DNA from: Bacteroidetes bacterium MedPE-SWsnd-G1
GTDB taxonomy: Bacteria > Bacteroidota > Bacteroidia > Flavobacteriales > Flavobacteriaceae
Direction: 5' to 3'
DNA: 64,000 nt
Assembly: GCA_001874265.1 (NCBI GenBank)
Contig: MPDD01000002.1
Coordinates: 1-64,000 of the forward strand
In this document: piece by piece, positions 52,658 through 61,280 of the stretch
Position numbering within the stretch: the stretch's first letter is position 1
Layout: each line of letters begins with the position of its first letter
Made by a program: the position numbers and the translations under genes
Notes under the pieces: generated by a model
What the model was told of the DNA's origin: nothing
What the model saw: only the letters and a program-made list of their open reading frames with translations
Database searches by the model: none

Positions 52658-53074
52658 TTAATAAGGAATAGAGTCTCCAAATAGTTCTTGGATTTGCTTC
52701 TTATTTAAGGCTGGTGTAGACCCAATAGTATTGTCTAGTAAGTTATTGTGTTTCACTTTTAATTGTACCTCACCATTAACCCTGCTAAACTCAAATTTTA
52801 CTATAGTATCTTGATTTGTTAGCACATATGTTTTGTGGTTCTTTTCCCTTTCGAAACCACTTATAATTATTCCATAAACCTTTTCAATATTAGGGAACTG
52901 AAATGATTTTAAATTTGAAACTGTATTTGAGTTTATATCTGAATAAAACCAAGAAAACTGGTTTTCGAATTGATGCAATTCAATAATATGATCTCCATCT
53001 TTGATAGATCCTATTTCCTGACCAAAACTCTTAAAATTGAGCACAAGAATGAATAGTAGTATAAAATATCTCAT
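52658..53074 (-). CDS. Small secreted protein of unknown function
   Basis: The product is 138 residues from the ATG at 53074, which begins a signal peptide (MRYFILLFILVLNFKSFGQ). A longer reading frame starts at 53158 but overlaps the promoter and does not look like a signal peptide. The mature part is short, beta-rich and polar, with no Cys and no motif I recognise; it ends NKKQIQELFGDSIPY. It stands alone between a SulP gene and a terminator. Probably periplasmic. Confidence 0.6.
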   Translation of the reverse strand: MRYFILLFILVLNFKSFGQEIGSIKDGDHIIELHQFENQFSWFYSDINSNTVSNLKSFQFPNIEKVYGIIISGFEREKNHKTYVLTNQDTIVKFEFSRVNGEVQLKVKHNNLLDNTIGSTPALNKKQIQELFGDSIPY

Positions 53075-53155
53075 ACAGGTTATAGTTATTAAAGTGGGGA
53101 AATATTTGAAAATAAACTTGCTAAAAAAAAGCAAGTAATTGGTATTTGGGAGCAA

Positions 53156-53184
53156 CAAATATATAAAATGAATTACAAAAACAA
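53156..53184 (-). promoter_or_regulatory. Probable promoter of the small secreted protein gene
   Basis: On the - strand TTG at 53184-53182 and TATATTTG at 53163-53156 are 18 bases apart. The start codon chosen at 53074 lies about 80 bases further on. Confidence 0.45.
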
Positions 53185-53200
53185 GCCTTTTTTACATTTT

Positions 53201-53235
53201 TTTGTTCAACTTTAACATATTTATAGTTGAACAAA
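53201..53235 (-). terminator. Inverted repeat after the DASS symporter gene
   Basis: Perfect 11-base arms (TTTGTTCAACT and AGTTGAACAAA) with a 13-base loop begin one base after the symporter stop codon. On the - strand the stem is followed by A rather than T, so it may act as a 3' stabilising structure or a factor-dependent terminator rather than a classical one. Confidence 0.55.
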
Positions 53236-53236
53236 G

Positions 53237-54676
53237 TTAAAAGTCCCAAATAATCGGCAATAAATAATAGATAACTCCAGAAATAAGAATAATAGAAATT
53301 AAGTTTAGCCAAACGCCCTTCTTTACCATATCCTTTATTTTTAAATATCCCGATCCAAAAACTACTGCATTTGGTGGTGTTGCAACTGGTAACATAAAGG
53401 CACAAGAAGCCGCTAATGTTGCCGATACAACCAAAAAATAAGGGTGCACTTGAATCGCCACTGCCAATGAAACCAAAACTGGCAATAACATGGCTGTAGT
53501 GGCCAAATTAGTAGTTATTTCAGTTAAAAAATTGACTACAGATACAATGACGAGAATTAACACGAATAGCGGCACTCCTTCTAAGGAGGCCATTTTACCC
53601 CCCATCCAAATAGACAATCCACTTATCTCAAAACCTTTTGCCAATGCCATGCCTCCTCCGAAAAGCAACAAAATACCCCAAGGTAGTTTTACGGCATCTT
53701 CCCAATGTAACAACCGCTGTTTCTTGTTTTTTGAAGGAAGTATAAAAAGCACAGTTGCCGCCATAATTGCTATAATAGTATCGTCTATAAAAGGAACAAG
53801 TTCTACTAAAAAGAAAGAGCGACTAATCCAACAAATTGCAGTTGTACCAAAAACAATTAACACTAATTTCTCTTCAAACGACACTTTTCCTAAATTGTGT
53901 ATTTGCTTCTCGACTTCTTTTTTACCTCCTGGAAATCCTTTCTGATTAAACTTAAAGGCAAAATTAGTGAGGTACACCCAACATAAAATCAGTAAAAAAA
54001 TACTTATTGGAAACCCAAATGAAAACCATTGGGCAAAAGAAATTTCAATTCCATAGTTTTCTTGGATAACACCTGCTAAGACTAGATTTGGAGGAGTTCC
54101 AATTAGAGTTGCAATTCCACCAATTGATGCACTATAAGCAATAGCCAGCATTAATGCCTTTCCAAATACTTCATTTTCATCTTCTATTGTTTCAGGATTA
54201 TCCTTTAACTGAGAAACAATAGCCAAACCAACCGGTAAAATCATGACCGCTGTTGCAGTATTCGAAATCCACATTGATAAAAATGCGGTTGCAACCATAA
54301 AGCCAAGAATAATCTGCTTTACATTGGTTCCTACTATTTTTATAATAGTTAAGGCTATTCTTTTGTGTAAGTTCCATTTTTCAATTGCTATTGCAAGAAT
54401 AAACCCTCCTATGAATAAAAAAATATATTTATGTCCATACGAAGCAGTAACTTGGTTTAGGGAAACGGCTCCTGTTAACGGAAACAAAACTATGGGCAAC
54501 AAAGCTGTTACGGCAATTGGCAAGGCTTCTGAAATCCACCATATGGCTACCCAAAGCGCACCTGCCAATACTGCAATACCTTCTTTTGATAATCCTTCAG
54601 GGTTAAAAAATAAAATAGTTAAAATAAAGACTATTGGACCTAATAAAAGACCTATTCGTTGTTTGGCTAACTTCAT
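53237..54676 (-). CDS. DASS/SLC13 family sodium:dicarboxylate-type symporter
   Basis: The product is 479 residues with about 11-12 membrane helices. The two substrate/sodium motifs of the family are visible: MWISNTATAVMILPVG near residue 135 and TEITTNLATTAMLLPV near residue 392. These proteins import dicarboxylates, citrate or sulfate with Na+. The start codon shares its first base with the stop of the haloperoxidase-like gene upstream (TAATG), so its translation depends on that gene. A conserved link between the two is not known to me. Confidence 0.9.
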   Translation of the reverse strand: MKLAKQRIGLLLGPIVFILTILFFNPEGLSKEGIAVLAGALWVAIWWISEALPIAVTALLPIVLFPLTGAVSLNQVTASYGHKYIFLFIGGFILAIAIEKWNLHKRIALTIIKIVGTNVKQIILGFMVATAFLSMWISNTATAVMILPVGLAIVSQLKDNPETIEDENEVFGKALMLAIAYSASIGGIATLIGTPPNLVLAGVIQENYGIEISFAQWFSFGFPISIFLLILCWVYLTNFAFKFNQKGFPGGKKEVEKQIHNLGKVSFEEKLVLIVFGTTAICWISRSFFLVELVPFIDDTIIAIMAATVLFILPSKNKKQRLLHWEDAVKLPWGILLLFGGGMALAKGFEISGLSIWMGGKMASLEGVPLFVLILVIVSVVNFLTEITTNLATTAMLLPVLVSLAVAIQVHPYFLVVSATLAASCAFMLPVATPPNAVVFGSGYLKIKDMVKKGVWLNLISIILISGVIYYLLPIIWDF

Positions 54677-57600
54677 TATTTAGTTTTACGAATCATTAGA
54701 ACTTTTGATGTTTCATTAACTCTTAAAAAATAAACACCCGAATTTACTAAATGTGGTATTTTTAAAACAGACAAACCAGATGCCTCAACATACCGTGTTT
54801 TGGAGATTGGAAGTGAACGACCTAAGGAGTCAAATAATAAAAACGAATCTAATGCTTTTGTATTTTTAACATAAACAACATCCGAACTTGTTGGATTCGG
54901 ATAAACAATAATTTCATCTTCAATACCATCATTTTCTATCTCTGACGTGAAATAAGGAATAGCAAAATCAAATGCATCAATCCCAACTTTTTCTCCAATA
55001 AGTCTTCCTAAAATATCATCTGCTGGAGGATGAATACCTCCCCATATTCTAGATAAACTTGTTTGATCCGATGCATCTCTGTAGGTTGCCCATTGCAGTT
55101 TCACATCTACCGAAGGTCCTTTTTCAAATACTAAAAACTCATCTTTTTTTGCTAAAAACTCTCCCATACCCCCTGGAAAAAACTCATCACCAGTAATTAA
55201 TGTCATTACCTCTGCCGCCGCTCTAGAAAAAGTAGAATGTCCAGATACATAACCTGCAAATGGCGGAGTTACAAATGAGGGCCTTTGATAGGGCCACCAA
55301 TTCTCTGCTAAAATCCAACCAACACCGGCTAAATCGGTTTCGGCATCACTTATAAAGTCGTGTCCTTTCCATGCATATAACTTTACCTTCCCTAGATTCT
55401 CATTATTAAATCCGCTTAACGGGTCTCCTTCTTCCACTAATTCTACATATCCCGTTTGCAATGGAATACCACCTACATGATAATTTGGTAAATTTTGATC
55501 AGAACTTTGCCCTAATTCACTCATATATCGAATACTTGAAATTGGCCTGGCATAATCATACCATCCTTTAATTCCCCAGGCAGAAATTGCTGCATCGTGC
55601 ATTGCTCCTCCTAAAATGAAATACGATTTAACATCCCATTCTAAACTAGACAACTCTTCTCCTTCTCCATTGAATTTTCTCTCAATCATTGGATGATCTG
55701 AAACGTAATTTAGTATTGTAAACCAATGTCCAGGAGGGGTTTCTGAATCTGGACCATCTGCCCAAAATTCAGCTAAAACACGTGCATAATCCCCTCTTGG
55801 TACCATTTGATTTTCATATGGACTTCCTGTAATAGGATTAATAGTATGTCCTTTACTTATATCACCCCCTTCGATTTCATTATAAAACTCTGAATAAGTT
55901 CCGAATGAATTTGGAAAATCTGCAATATCTATATTGCCAATTTTATTAGGTGAAATATCCCAAACTACGCCATCTGAAGGATCTAAGTGTGAACTCCAAA
56001 TTGAGACTAGTGAAAAATTCCATTTAAACAAACTGCTTGATTCATCAACATTGTTTGTATTTAATTGAGGTGGCTCCCCAGGATCATGAAAAACATTGTA
56101 TGAACTTCCATCTCTAGTAAATATAAATTTATCAGAATCAGATAAGGCAAATGTCTTTACATTACCCCATTCAGGACCTAAAAATCTCGGTGTGTCTCCT
56201 TCAATTAAATTACCACTTTGATCTATAAAAGTGTTGAATGTTAGAGGCTGCCATCTATTCGGGTCAATTAAACCGATTTCTGATGTGCTACTTGTTAAAT
56301 CCAACGGAGGATTGATTGGCTGGTAATATGAATAGTCATAATCGTTATTCTCATTAGACCCATCCGTAAACCCATAACTTATTATTGTTTCTGCTATGTA
56401 GTTTCCTAAATCTGCCGGATTTCCTTCTTTATAATTTGAACTAGAATAGGATGTATCATATCCTAATTGTTCCATGATCAAATTAAATCTGGAATGGCTT
56501 TTATCTGCTCCAGGTGAATTTTGAAATCTGTATTTCAACAAATTATAGGCCGCATAGCTCATCGCTTCCTTTTGCGATTCTTCAGTTGTTTTAACCGATT
56601 GGAAATCTTCCAATTCACTTAAAAATCCATTCACCTCATTCCCTATTAAATAAGGATGCGCATTCTCATCATAAATTGCCCATGAATCAAACAAAGCAAT
56701 TGATGTATGAAAAAGATTTCTTGCATGCACATTAGGTCTGGCAAAGTCATTTCTAATTGCTTCTAATAAGGCTTCGTTCCAAATCCTTGCTACTGAAATA
56801 TCTTCGGATATATTGTTTAAAACTAATGACACTTCAATCTCACTCCACACACCTTCGCATATCCCGTTATCTTCTTTTACTCTTACAATTCCTGTTTCTT
56901 CTAAGCCCCATTTCACAACTATTTCATCTGTTCCTTGTCCAGAAATCAATTCCCCTCCTTCTATTTCCCAGATAGCATTAGAATTTGAATCAATAGAACT
57001 ACTATATGATTCAATATTATTAAAACCCGATACCGTTTCACCTGAAATATCAATTGCCGGTAAATAGGAGCAACTATAATCATTAGAATTAGCAAGAGGA
57101 TTGTAATTACATGAATTTGGATCTAAACAACCGTAAATTTTAATGCTTAAATTTTGATTTAATAGCTCTAAGTCAACATTCTCACTAAATTTGTAATGAG
57201 AATTTACTTCCAAATTTTCATACTCATCAATAATTCCTGACGGCCATTTTATGGTAATTTTTAAAACTTCACTGTCGGAACTAAGACCAAAATGAGTCGC
57301 TTGTTTACTTTGAGATAAAAATCCTAACCCCGTATAATACCTTTTTAACTCACCAGAATCAGTTAACAAACTAATTTCAGTTCCGATTCCATCTCTATTA
57401 GAAATAGTTCCTTCTAAACTTGCTTTGAACCAATTAGGACTCTCTGAAATTGAATTATCAATAGTTTTATTCTCATAAAAATAAGAATTGGTGTTGTTAT
57501 TTGAAACAAATAAATCTAAGTCACCATCATTATCATAGTCAAAAGGAGTAGATCCAACACTAATTGTTTCTGCGTCTAGACCTTTTCCAATAGAACTGTC

Positions 57601-58704
57601 TGCAAATGAAGTTCTTCCTTGATCTAAAAGATTCTCGAAATATACATTCTTCTGCGGGCCTGTTAAATTAAATCCATTTACAACAAATAAATCTTCGTCC
57701 CTATCTAAATCAAAATCTGTAAAAATTGTATCCCATGCCCAACCTGTATCATTTAAAAATAGGTCTGAAGCAACTTCATTAAAGGTATTATCACCATTAT
57801 TCTCTAGAAAAATATTGTTACTAATGTTTGTTACAAAAAAATCAAATTTTCCATTATTGTCATAATCACCAATGCCAATCCCCATATCATCACCATCATT
57901 CCCCATTCCATAAGCAATAGCATTTTCAGTAACATTTACGCCATTGTTATTTATAAATAATTCGTTCGGAGCTTTTATATCGTTTGCAACATAGAGATCC
58001 ATAAAACCATCTTCATTAAAATCAAATGGGAACGCCATATAAGATCTTATATTTTTTTCTATTGAATTAAAAATGCCTGATGCATTGTCAAACGTTCCAT
58101 CTCCATTGTTTAAATAAAAACTATTATAATCGCAATTCAACCAATCGGCAATATATAAATCCAAGAATCCATCGTTGTTAAAATCGAACCATGTTGCGCA
58201 AGTATTCCAACATGTATTTTCTCTTTCTATCCCTGCTTCAACAGTGGTTTCAACAAAAGTCCCATCTCCTTCATTATGAAATAACAACAATTTGTATTGA
58301 TTCGTGAAAAATATGTCAGAATATCCATCGTTGTCGTAATCACCCCAAGAAACACCATATTTAACACCATCCAATGCAGGGTTTTCATTACTAAATTCAG
58401 AATTTGGAAATAGGTTAGACAGCCCCGATATTTTTGTAACATCAGTAAATGAACCGTTATTATTATTTCTAAATAATTTGCTTTCTGTTTCTTCTACTCC
58501 TTCAATATCTTTCGCCTTCGCAACAACAAATACATCCAAATCTCCATCTAAATCATAATCTGCAACTGCTATCCCATTATTTTCTCTTAGGTTTTCGAAT
58601 CCAACCACACTTTCAATTCGCTCAAAATCTTGTGCATAAAAAGTCAATGCCCCAAATAGGGCATAATAACATACCATGATTTTAACCAGATTTTTGGTTA
58701 TCAT
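54676..58704 (-). CDS. Secreted fusion: FG-GAP/ASPIC repeats + vanadium-haloperoxidase-like domain + T9SS signal
   Basis: The product is 1342 residues from the ATG at 58704, where the signal peptide begins (cleaved near TFYAQ). Residues 25-510 are FG-GAP/VCBS-type repeats (AVADYDLDGDLDVFVV, SWGDYDNDGYSDIFFT) closing with an ASPIC-like segment. A Cys-containing GCLDPNSCNYNPLA linker and an Ig-like domain follow. Residues 640-1260 form a PAP2/haloperoxidase-like domain. The vanadate-ligand pattern is complete: Lys and Arg seven apart in KGWYDYAR, SGH in YVSGHSTFSRA, and Arg and His six apart in SRIWGGIHPPADD. A type IX sorting domain (IIVYPNPTSSDVVYVKN) ends the chain. It should be released or attached at the cell surface. 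Halide oxidation is possible but unproven; phosphatase activity is the alternative. Confidence 0.85.
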   Translation of the reverse strand: MITKNLVKIMVCYYALFGALTFYAQDFERIESVVGFENLRENNGIAVADYDLDGDLDVFVVAKAKDIEGVEETESKLFRNNNNGSFTDVTKISGLSNLFPNSEFSNENPALDGVKYGVSWGDYDNDGYSDIFFTNQYKLLLFHNEGDGTFVETTVEAGIERENTCWNTCATWFDFNNDGFLDLYIADWLNCDYNSFYLNNGDGTFDNASGIFNSIEKNIRSYMAFPFDFNEDGFMDLYVANDIKAPNELFINNNGVNVTENAIAYGMGNDGDDMGIGIGDYDNNGKFDFFVTNISNNIFLENNGDNTFNEVASDLFLNDTGWAWDTIFTDFDLDRDEDLFVVNGFNLTGPQKNVYFENLLDQGRTSFADSSIGKGLDAETISVGSTPFDYDNDGDLDLFVSNNNTNSYFYENKTIDNSISESPNWFKASLEGTISNRDGIGTEISLLTDSGELKRYYTGLGFLSQSKQATHFGLSSDSEVLKITIKWPSGIIDEYENLEVNSHYKFSENVDLELLNQNLSIKIYGCLDPNSCNYNPLANSNDYSCSYLPAIDISGETVSGFNNIESYSSSIDSNSNAIWEIEGGELISGQGTDEIVVKWGLEETGIVRVKEDNGICEGVWSEIEVSLVLNNISEDISVARIWNEALLEAIRNDFARPNVHARNLFHTSIALFDSWAIYDENAHPYLIGNEVNGFLSELEDFQSVKTTEESQKEAMSYAAYNLLKYRFQNSPGADKSHSRFNLIMEQLGYDTSYSSSNYKEGNPADLGNYIAETIISYGFTDGSNENNDYDYSYYQPINPPLDLTSSTSEIGLIDPNRWQPLTFNTFIDQSGNLIEGDTPRFLGPEWGNVKTFALSDSDKFIFTRDGSSYNVFHDPGEPPQLNTNNVDESSSLFKWNFSLVSIWSSHLDPSDGVVWDISPNKIGNIDIADFPNSFGTYSEFYNEIEGGDISKGHTINPITGSPYENQMVPRGDYARVLAEFWADGPDSETPPGHWFTILNYVSDHPMIERKFNGEGEELSSLEWDVKSYFILGGAMHDAAISAWGIKGWYDYARPISSIRYMSELGQSSDQNLPNYHVGGIPLQTGYVELVEEGDPLSGFNNENLGKVKLYAWKGHDFISDAETDLAGVGWILAENWWPYQRPSFVTPPFAGYVSGHSTFSRAAAEVMTLITGDEFFPGGMGEFLAKKDEFLVFEKGPSVDVKLQWATYRDASDQTSLSRIWGGIHPPADDILGRLIGEKVGIDAFDFAIPYFTSEIENDGIEDEIIVYPNPTSSDVVYVKNTKALDSFLLFDSLGRSLPISKTRYVEASGLSVLKIPHLVNSGVYFLRVNETSKVLMIRKTK

Positions 58705-58806
58705 AATTACAACTAGAAAACAAATGTTAATGTGATCAAATACAACAATACAATAATTTTCAAGTAAAAGAAAATTCAACGTATAATTAATTTAAAAAGT
58801 GATTCC

Positions 58807-58814
58807 TATCTTTG
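58807..58814 (+). promoter_or_regulatory. Probable -7 element of the deaminase gene
   Basis: TATCTTTG matches TAnnTTTG exactly, 22 bases before the deaminase start. No TTTG is present at the -33 position. Confidence 0.4.
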
Positions 58815-58836
58815 CTTTCGCAATAAATTTAAGATT

Positions 58837-59313
58837 ATGACGACGGAAGACATTCAATTTATGAAAAGAGCAATTAACTTGGCTCAAGAAGGAATGAACT
58901 CTAACGCAGGGGGACCTTTCGGAGCCGTTGTTGTTAAAAACGGAGAAATTATTGCAGAAGGCTTTAATAAAGTTACCTCTACAAATGATCCAACCGCACA
59001 TGCCGAAGTTACAGCAATAAGAGCTGCTTGTAAAAAACTTGGCACGTTTCAATTAGATGATTGTATTATTTATACATCTTGTGAACCTTGCCCTATGTGC
59101 TTAGGCGCTATTTATTGGGCACGACCGAAAGCAGTATTTTATGGCTGCGATAAGGCAGATGCAGCTAAAATAGATTTCGATGATCAATTTATTTATGAAG
59201 AATTGGACAAGAAAATTGGAGATAGACGCATCAAATTTGTTCAAATATTACAATCTGAAGCCATAGAAGTTTTTAATGAATGGGATACAAAAGAAGGAAA
59301 AACGGAATATTAA
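58837..59313 (+). CDS. guaD: Guanine deaminase-like nucleoside deaminase
   Basis: The product is 158 residues, cytosolic. Zinc ligands are His55 with the catalytic Glu57 (TAHAEV) and Cys85 and Cys88 (EPCPMC). The segment GGPFGAVVVK and the C-terminal residues DDQFIYEELDKK resemble the Bacillus-type guanine deaminase rather than tRNA-specific TadA, which has a different C-terminus. It turns guanine into xanthine plus ammonia for purine salvage or nitrogen use. It is a single-gene unit. A cytosine or tRNA deaminase is the alternative. Confidence 0.82.
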   Translation: MTTEDIQFMKRAINLAQEGMNSNAGGPFGAVVVKNGEIIAEGFNKVTSTNDPTAHAEVTAIRAACKKLGTFQLDDCIIYTSCEPCPMCLGAIYWARPKAVFYGCDKADAAKIDFDDQFIYEELDKKIGDRRIKFVQILQSEAIEVFNEWDTKEGKTEY

Positions 59314-59353
59314 TAATACTCCTTTATCTTTCATCTCTTTATATTAAATCATT

Positions 59354-59371
59354 GTAAAAGCGATCTTTTAC
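59354..59371. terminator. Small stem-loop after the deaminase gene
   Basis: Seven-base perfect arms (GTAAAAG and CTTTTAC) enclose CGAT. There is no T-run, so it is only a weak terminator candidate. Confidence 0.3.
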
Positions 59372-59446
59372 CTCAAAAATAGAATCTTCCTTATCTATCC
59401 AATTATTCTTATATTTACTTCAATTAGCAAAATTTAATTTTGAAGT

Positions 59447-60226
59447 ATGGATTTTCTATTTCAGTTACCCACGTGGTTCGGAATATGTATTGTTTCACTT
59501 TTTACTGTTGCAATCGGGTTACTTACAGTAATCATATCAAAAAAAATTATTGCAAAACAACTAACTAAACAACATGAACGAATTGGAAGGCTATTATTTA
59601 GAGTGACAGCAGGATTAATTGCCTTGTTGCTTTCTTTAAGTTATGCAAATGAACGGATCGAACAAAACAAGTTACGAGATTCTATGGAATTAGAGGCTTC
59701 TCTAATCATCAATGTAATCATAAAATTAAATATAAATCCGTCGGTTCAATCGGAGCGTATAAAAACCAAATTAGTGGATTATATAAAATACACTTTAAAC
59801 GATGATTGGGTAGAACTAAAGGCCAATCCATTTCATTCAAAATCTTCAGATGCTATGGTAGATGCACTTGGCATGGCATATAAATTACCTGAAAATGATT
59901 CGATTAGTTCAACTATTAAAATGGATGTAATTAAAGACATTAATCATATTACCCAATTAATGCAGGTTAGGATATATTCACAACAAACAATGACTCCATA
60001 TCTCATTTATATATTATGTTTTGGTATGTTCTTTTTATGGATATTTTATTCTGTTTATAATCTAAATGGTATCTCACTTAGTTTTCTATCCTTGTACAAT
60101 GTATTTGTAGCGGTATTGATTTATTTTATTTTTATGATGAGTAATCCTTTGGTGGGTAATTTAAAAATGGACCATGATTCATTTGAAATAATCAAATCTA
60201 AAGGGGTTGATCAAGCAAAGAAATAA
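59447..60226 (+). CDS. DUF4239-like membrane protein
   Basis: The product is 259 residues with two N-terminal helices (about 9-32 and 46-65), a central soluble stretch of about 115 residues (DSMELEASLIINVI, LVDYIKYTLNDDW) and two C-terminal helices (about 185-235). This arrangement and the Glu-Ala segment after the second helix fit the bestrophin-like DUF4239 family, of unknown function. The next gene begins one base after its stop, so it is translationally linked to a CotH-like protein and, after that, a phosphatase. Confidence 0.65.
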   Translation: MDFLFQLPTWFGICIVSLFTVAIGLLTVIISKKIIAKQLTKQHERIGRLLFRVTAGLIALLLSLSYANERIEQNKLRDSMELEASLIINVIIKLNINPSVQSERIKTKLVDYIKYTLNDDWVELKANPFHSKSSDAMVDALGMAYKLPENDSISSTIKMDVIKDINHITQLMQVRIYSQQTMTPYLIYILCFGMFFLWIFYSVYNLNGISLSFLSLYNVFVAVLIYFIFMMSNPLVGNLKMDHDSFEIIKSKGVDQAKK

Positions 60227-60227
60227 C

Positions 60228-61274
60228 ATGAAATCACTCAAAACTCATACAGTTTTAATTTTATTTTCCATTTCAGTTTTTCAAATGATTGGTCAGAACA
60301 ATGCACCTTTATTTGAGTCTAATTCACCGTTAAAAATAGTCATCAGCACTTCGTTAAGAGAAATAACCAATGACCTTAAAGAAAGAGAGCAGAGATCAGC
60401 AAAATTAGTTGTTAATAATGAAAATGGCACGGAAGAAATACATCAAATTAAAATTAGAGTGCGCGGTGTAACAAGGGCTAAAAAAGAAGTGTGCCAATTT
60501 CCACCGTTACGGCTAAATTTTAAAAAGAAACAGACTAAGAATACTGTTTTTGCAGAGCAAGATAAATTAAAATTAGTAACACATTGTATCAACTCTAACA
60601 ACTACAGCCAAAACACATTAAAAGAATATTTGGCATACAAATTATACGAGGTCGTTACCTCATATAGCTTCAAAACTAGACTTTGTGAAATAACCTATAT
60701 AGATACTTTAAGAAATAACCGAACTATTCAGCAACTCGGGTTTTTAATAGAAGACGTAGATGACGTTGCCAAAAGAAATGGTTTAAAAGAATTTGATGGA
60801 AGAATCGTAAATCAAGAAGCCCTGCAACAAAAAACCTTAGATAAAATGGTTTTTTTTCAATATTTAATTGGCAATCTAGACTGGGCCGTTCCGAACAGGC
60901 ATAACATGAAAGTTCTGGCAGGTTCTGCAAAGGAATTACCTATTGGGATCCCTTATGATTTTGATTATTCAGGGTGGGTAAATACGTCGTACGCAACGCC
61001 TCCAGATGCTGTTAATATTTCTAGTGTAAGAACCAGAGTTTTTAGAGGTATCTGCAGGGTAAATAATTATTCAGAAACAATTGAATTTTACAAAAAAATT
61101 AGACCTCAATTAGAAAAAGCACTAATAGATATTCCTTTTCTAACAGACAAAAGCAGAAATTACATTAAGAAATATTTGAATAATTTTTACGACATACTAA
61201 ACAACCCAACTAAGGTTAAGAATGAAATTATTACTGCTTGTAGAGCAGAGCATAAGCACACCTATTCTAAATAA
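60228..61274 (+). CDS. Exported CotH-like kinase homologue
   Basis: The product is 348 residues from the ATG at 60228 (an in-frame TTG 21 bases upstream lies inside the previous gene). A signal peptide covers about 1-23. The order of short motifs parallels the CotH protein-kinase family: an RG (79-80) in KIRVRGVTRAKK, a Leu/Lys-rich strand, SQNTLKEYLAYKLYEV (about 127-142), GFLIEDVDD (171-179) with an acidic pair, GNLDW (215-219), an HN at 225-226, and PYDFDYSGW (242-250), where the Asp residues would bind metal. I infer a CotH-like fold from this pattern, without an alignment. The gene is six bases before an exported phosphatase gene. Confidence 0.6.
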   Translation: MKSLKTHTVLILFSISVFQMIGQNNAPLFESNSPLKIVISTSLREITNDLKEREQRSAKLVVNNENGTEEIHQIKIRVRGVTRAKKEVCQFPPLRLNFKKKQTKNTVFAEQDKLKLVTHCINSNNYSQNTLKEYLAYKLYEVVTSYSFKTRLCEITYIDTLRNNRTIQQLGFLIEDVDDVAKRNGLKEFDGRIVNQEALQQKTLDKMVFFQYLIGNLDWAVPNRHNMKVLAGSAKELPIGIPYDFDYSGWVNTSYATPPDAVNISSVRTRVFRGICRVNNYSETIEFYKKIRPQLEKALIDIPFLTDKSRNYIKKYLNNFYDILNNPTKVKNEIITACRAEHKHTYSK

Positions 61275-61280
61275 AAAAAT

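Noticed and set aside
53121-53405. Frame of 94 codons across the DASS symporter 3' end
   Set aside because: It overlaps the symporter, its inverted repeat and the promoter of the small secreted protein gene, and has no recognisable domain.
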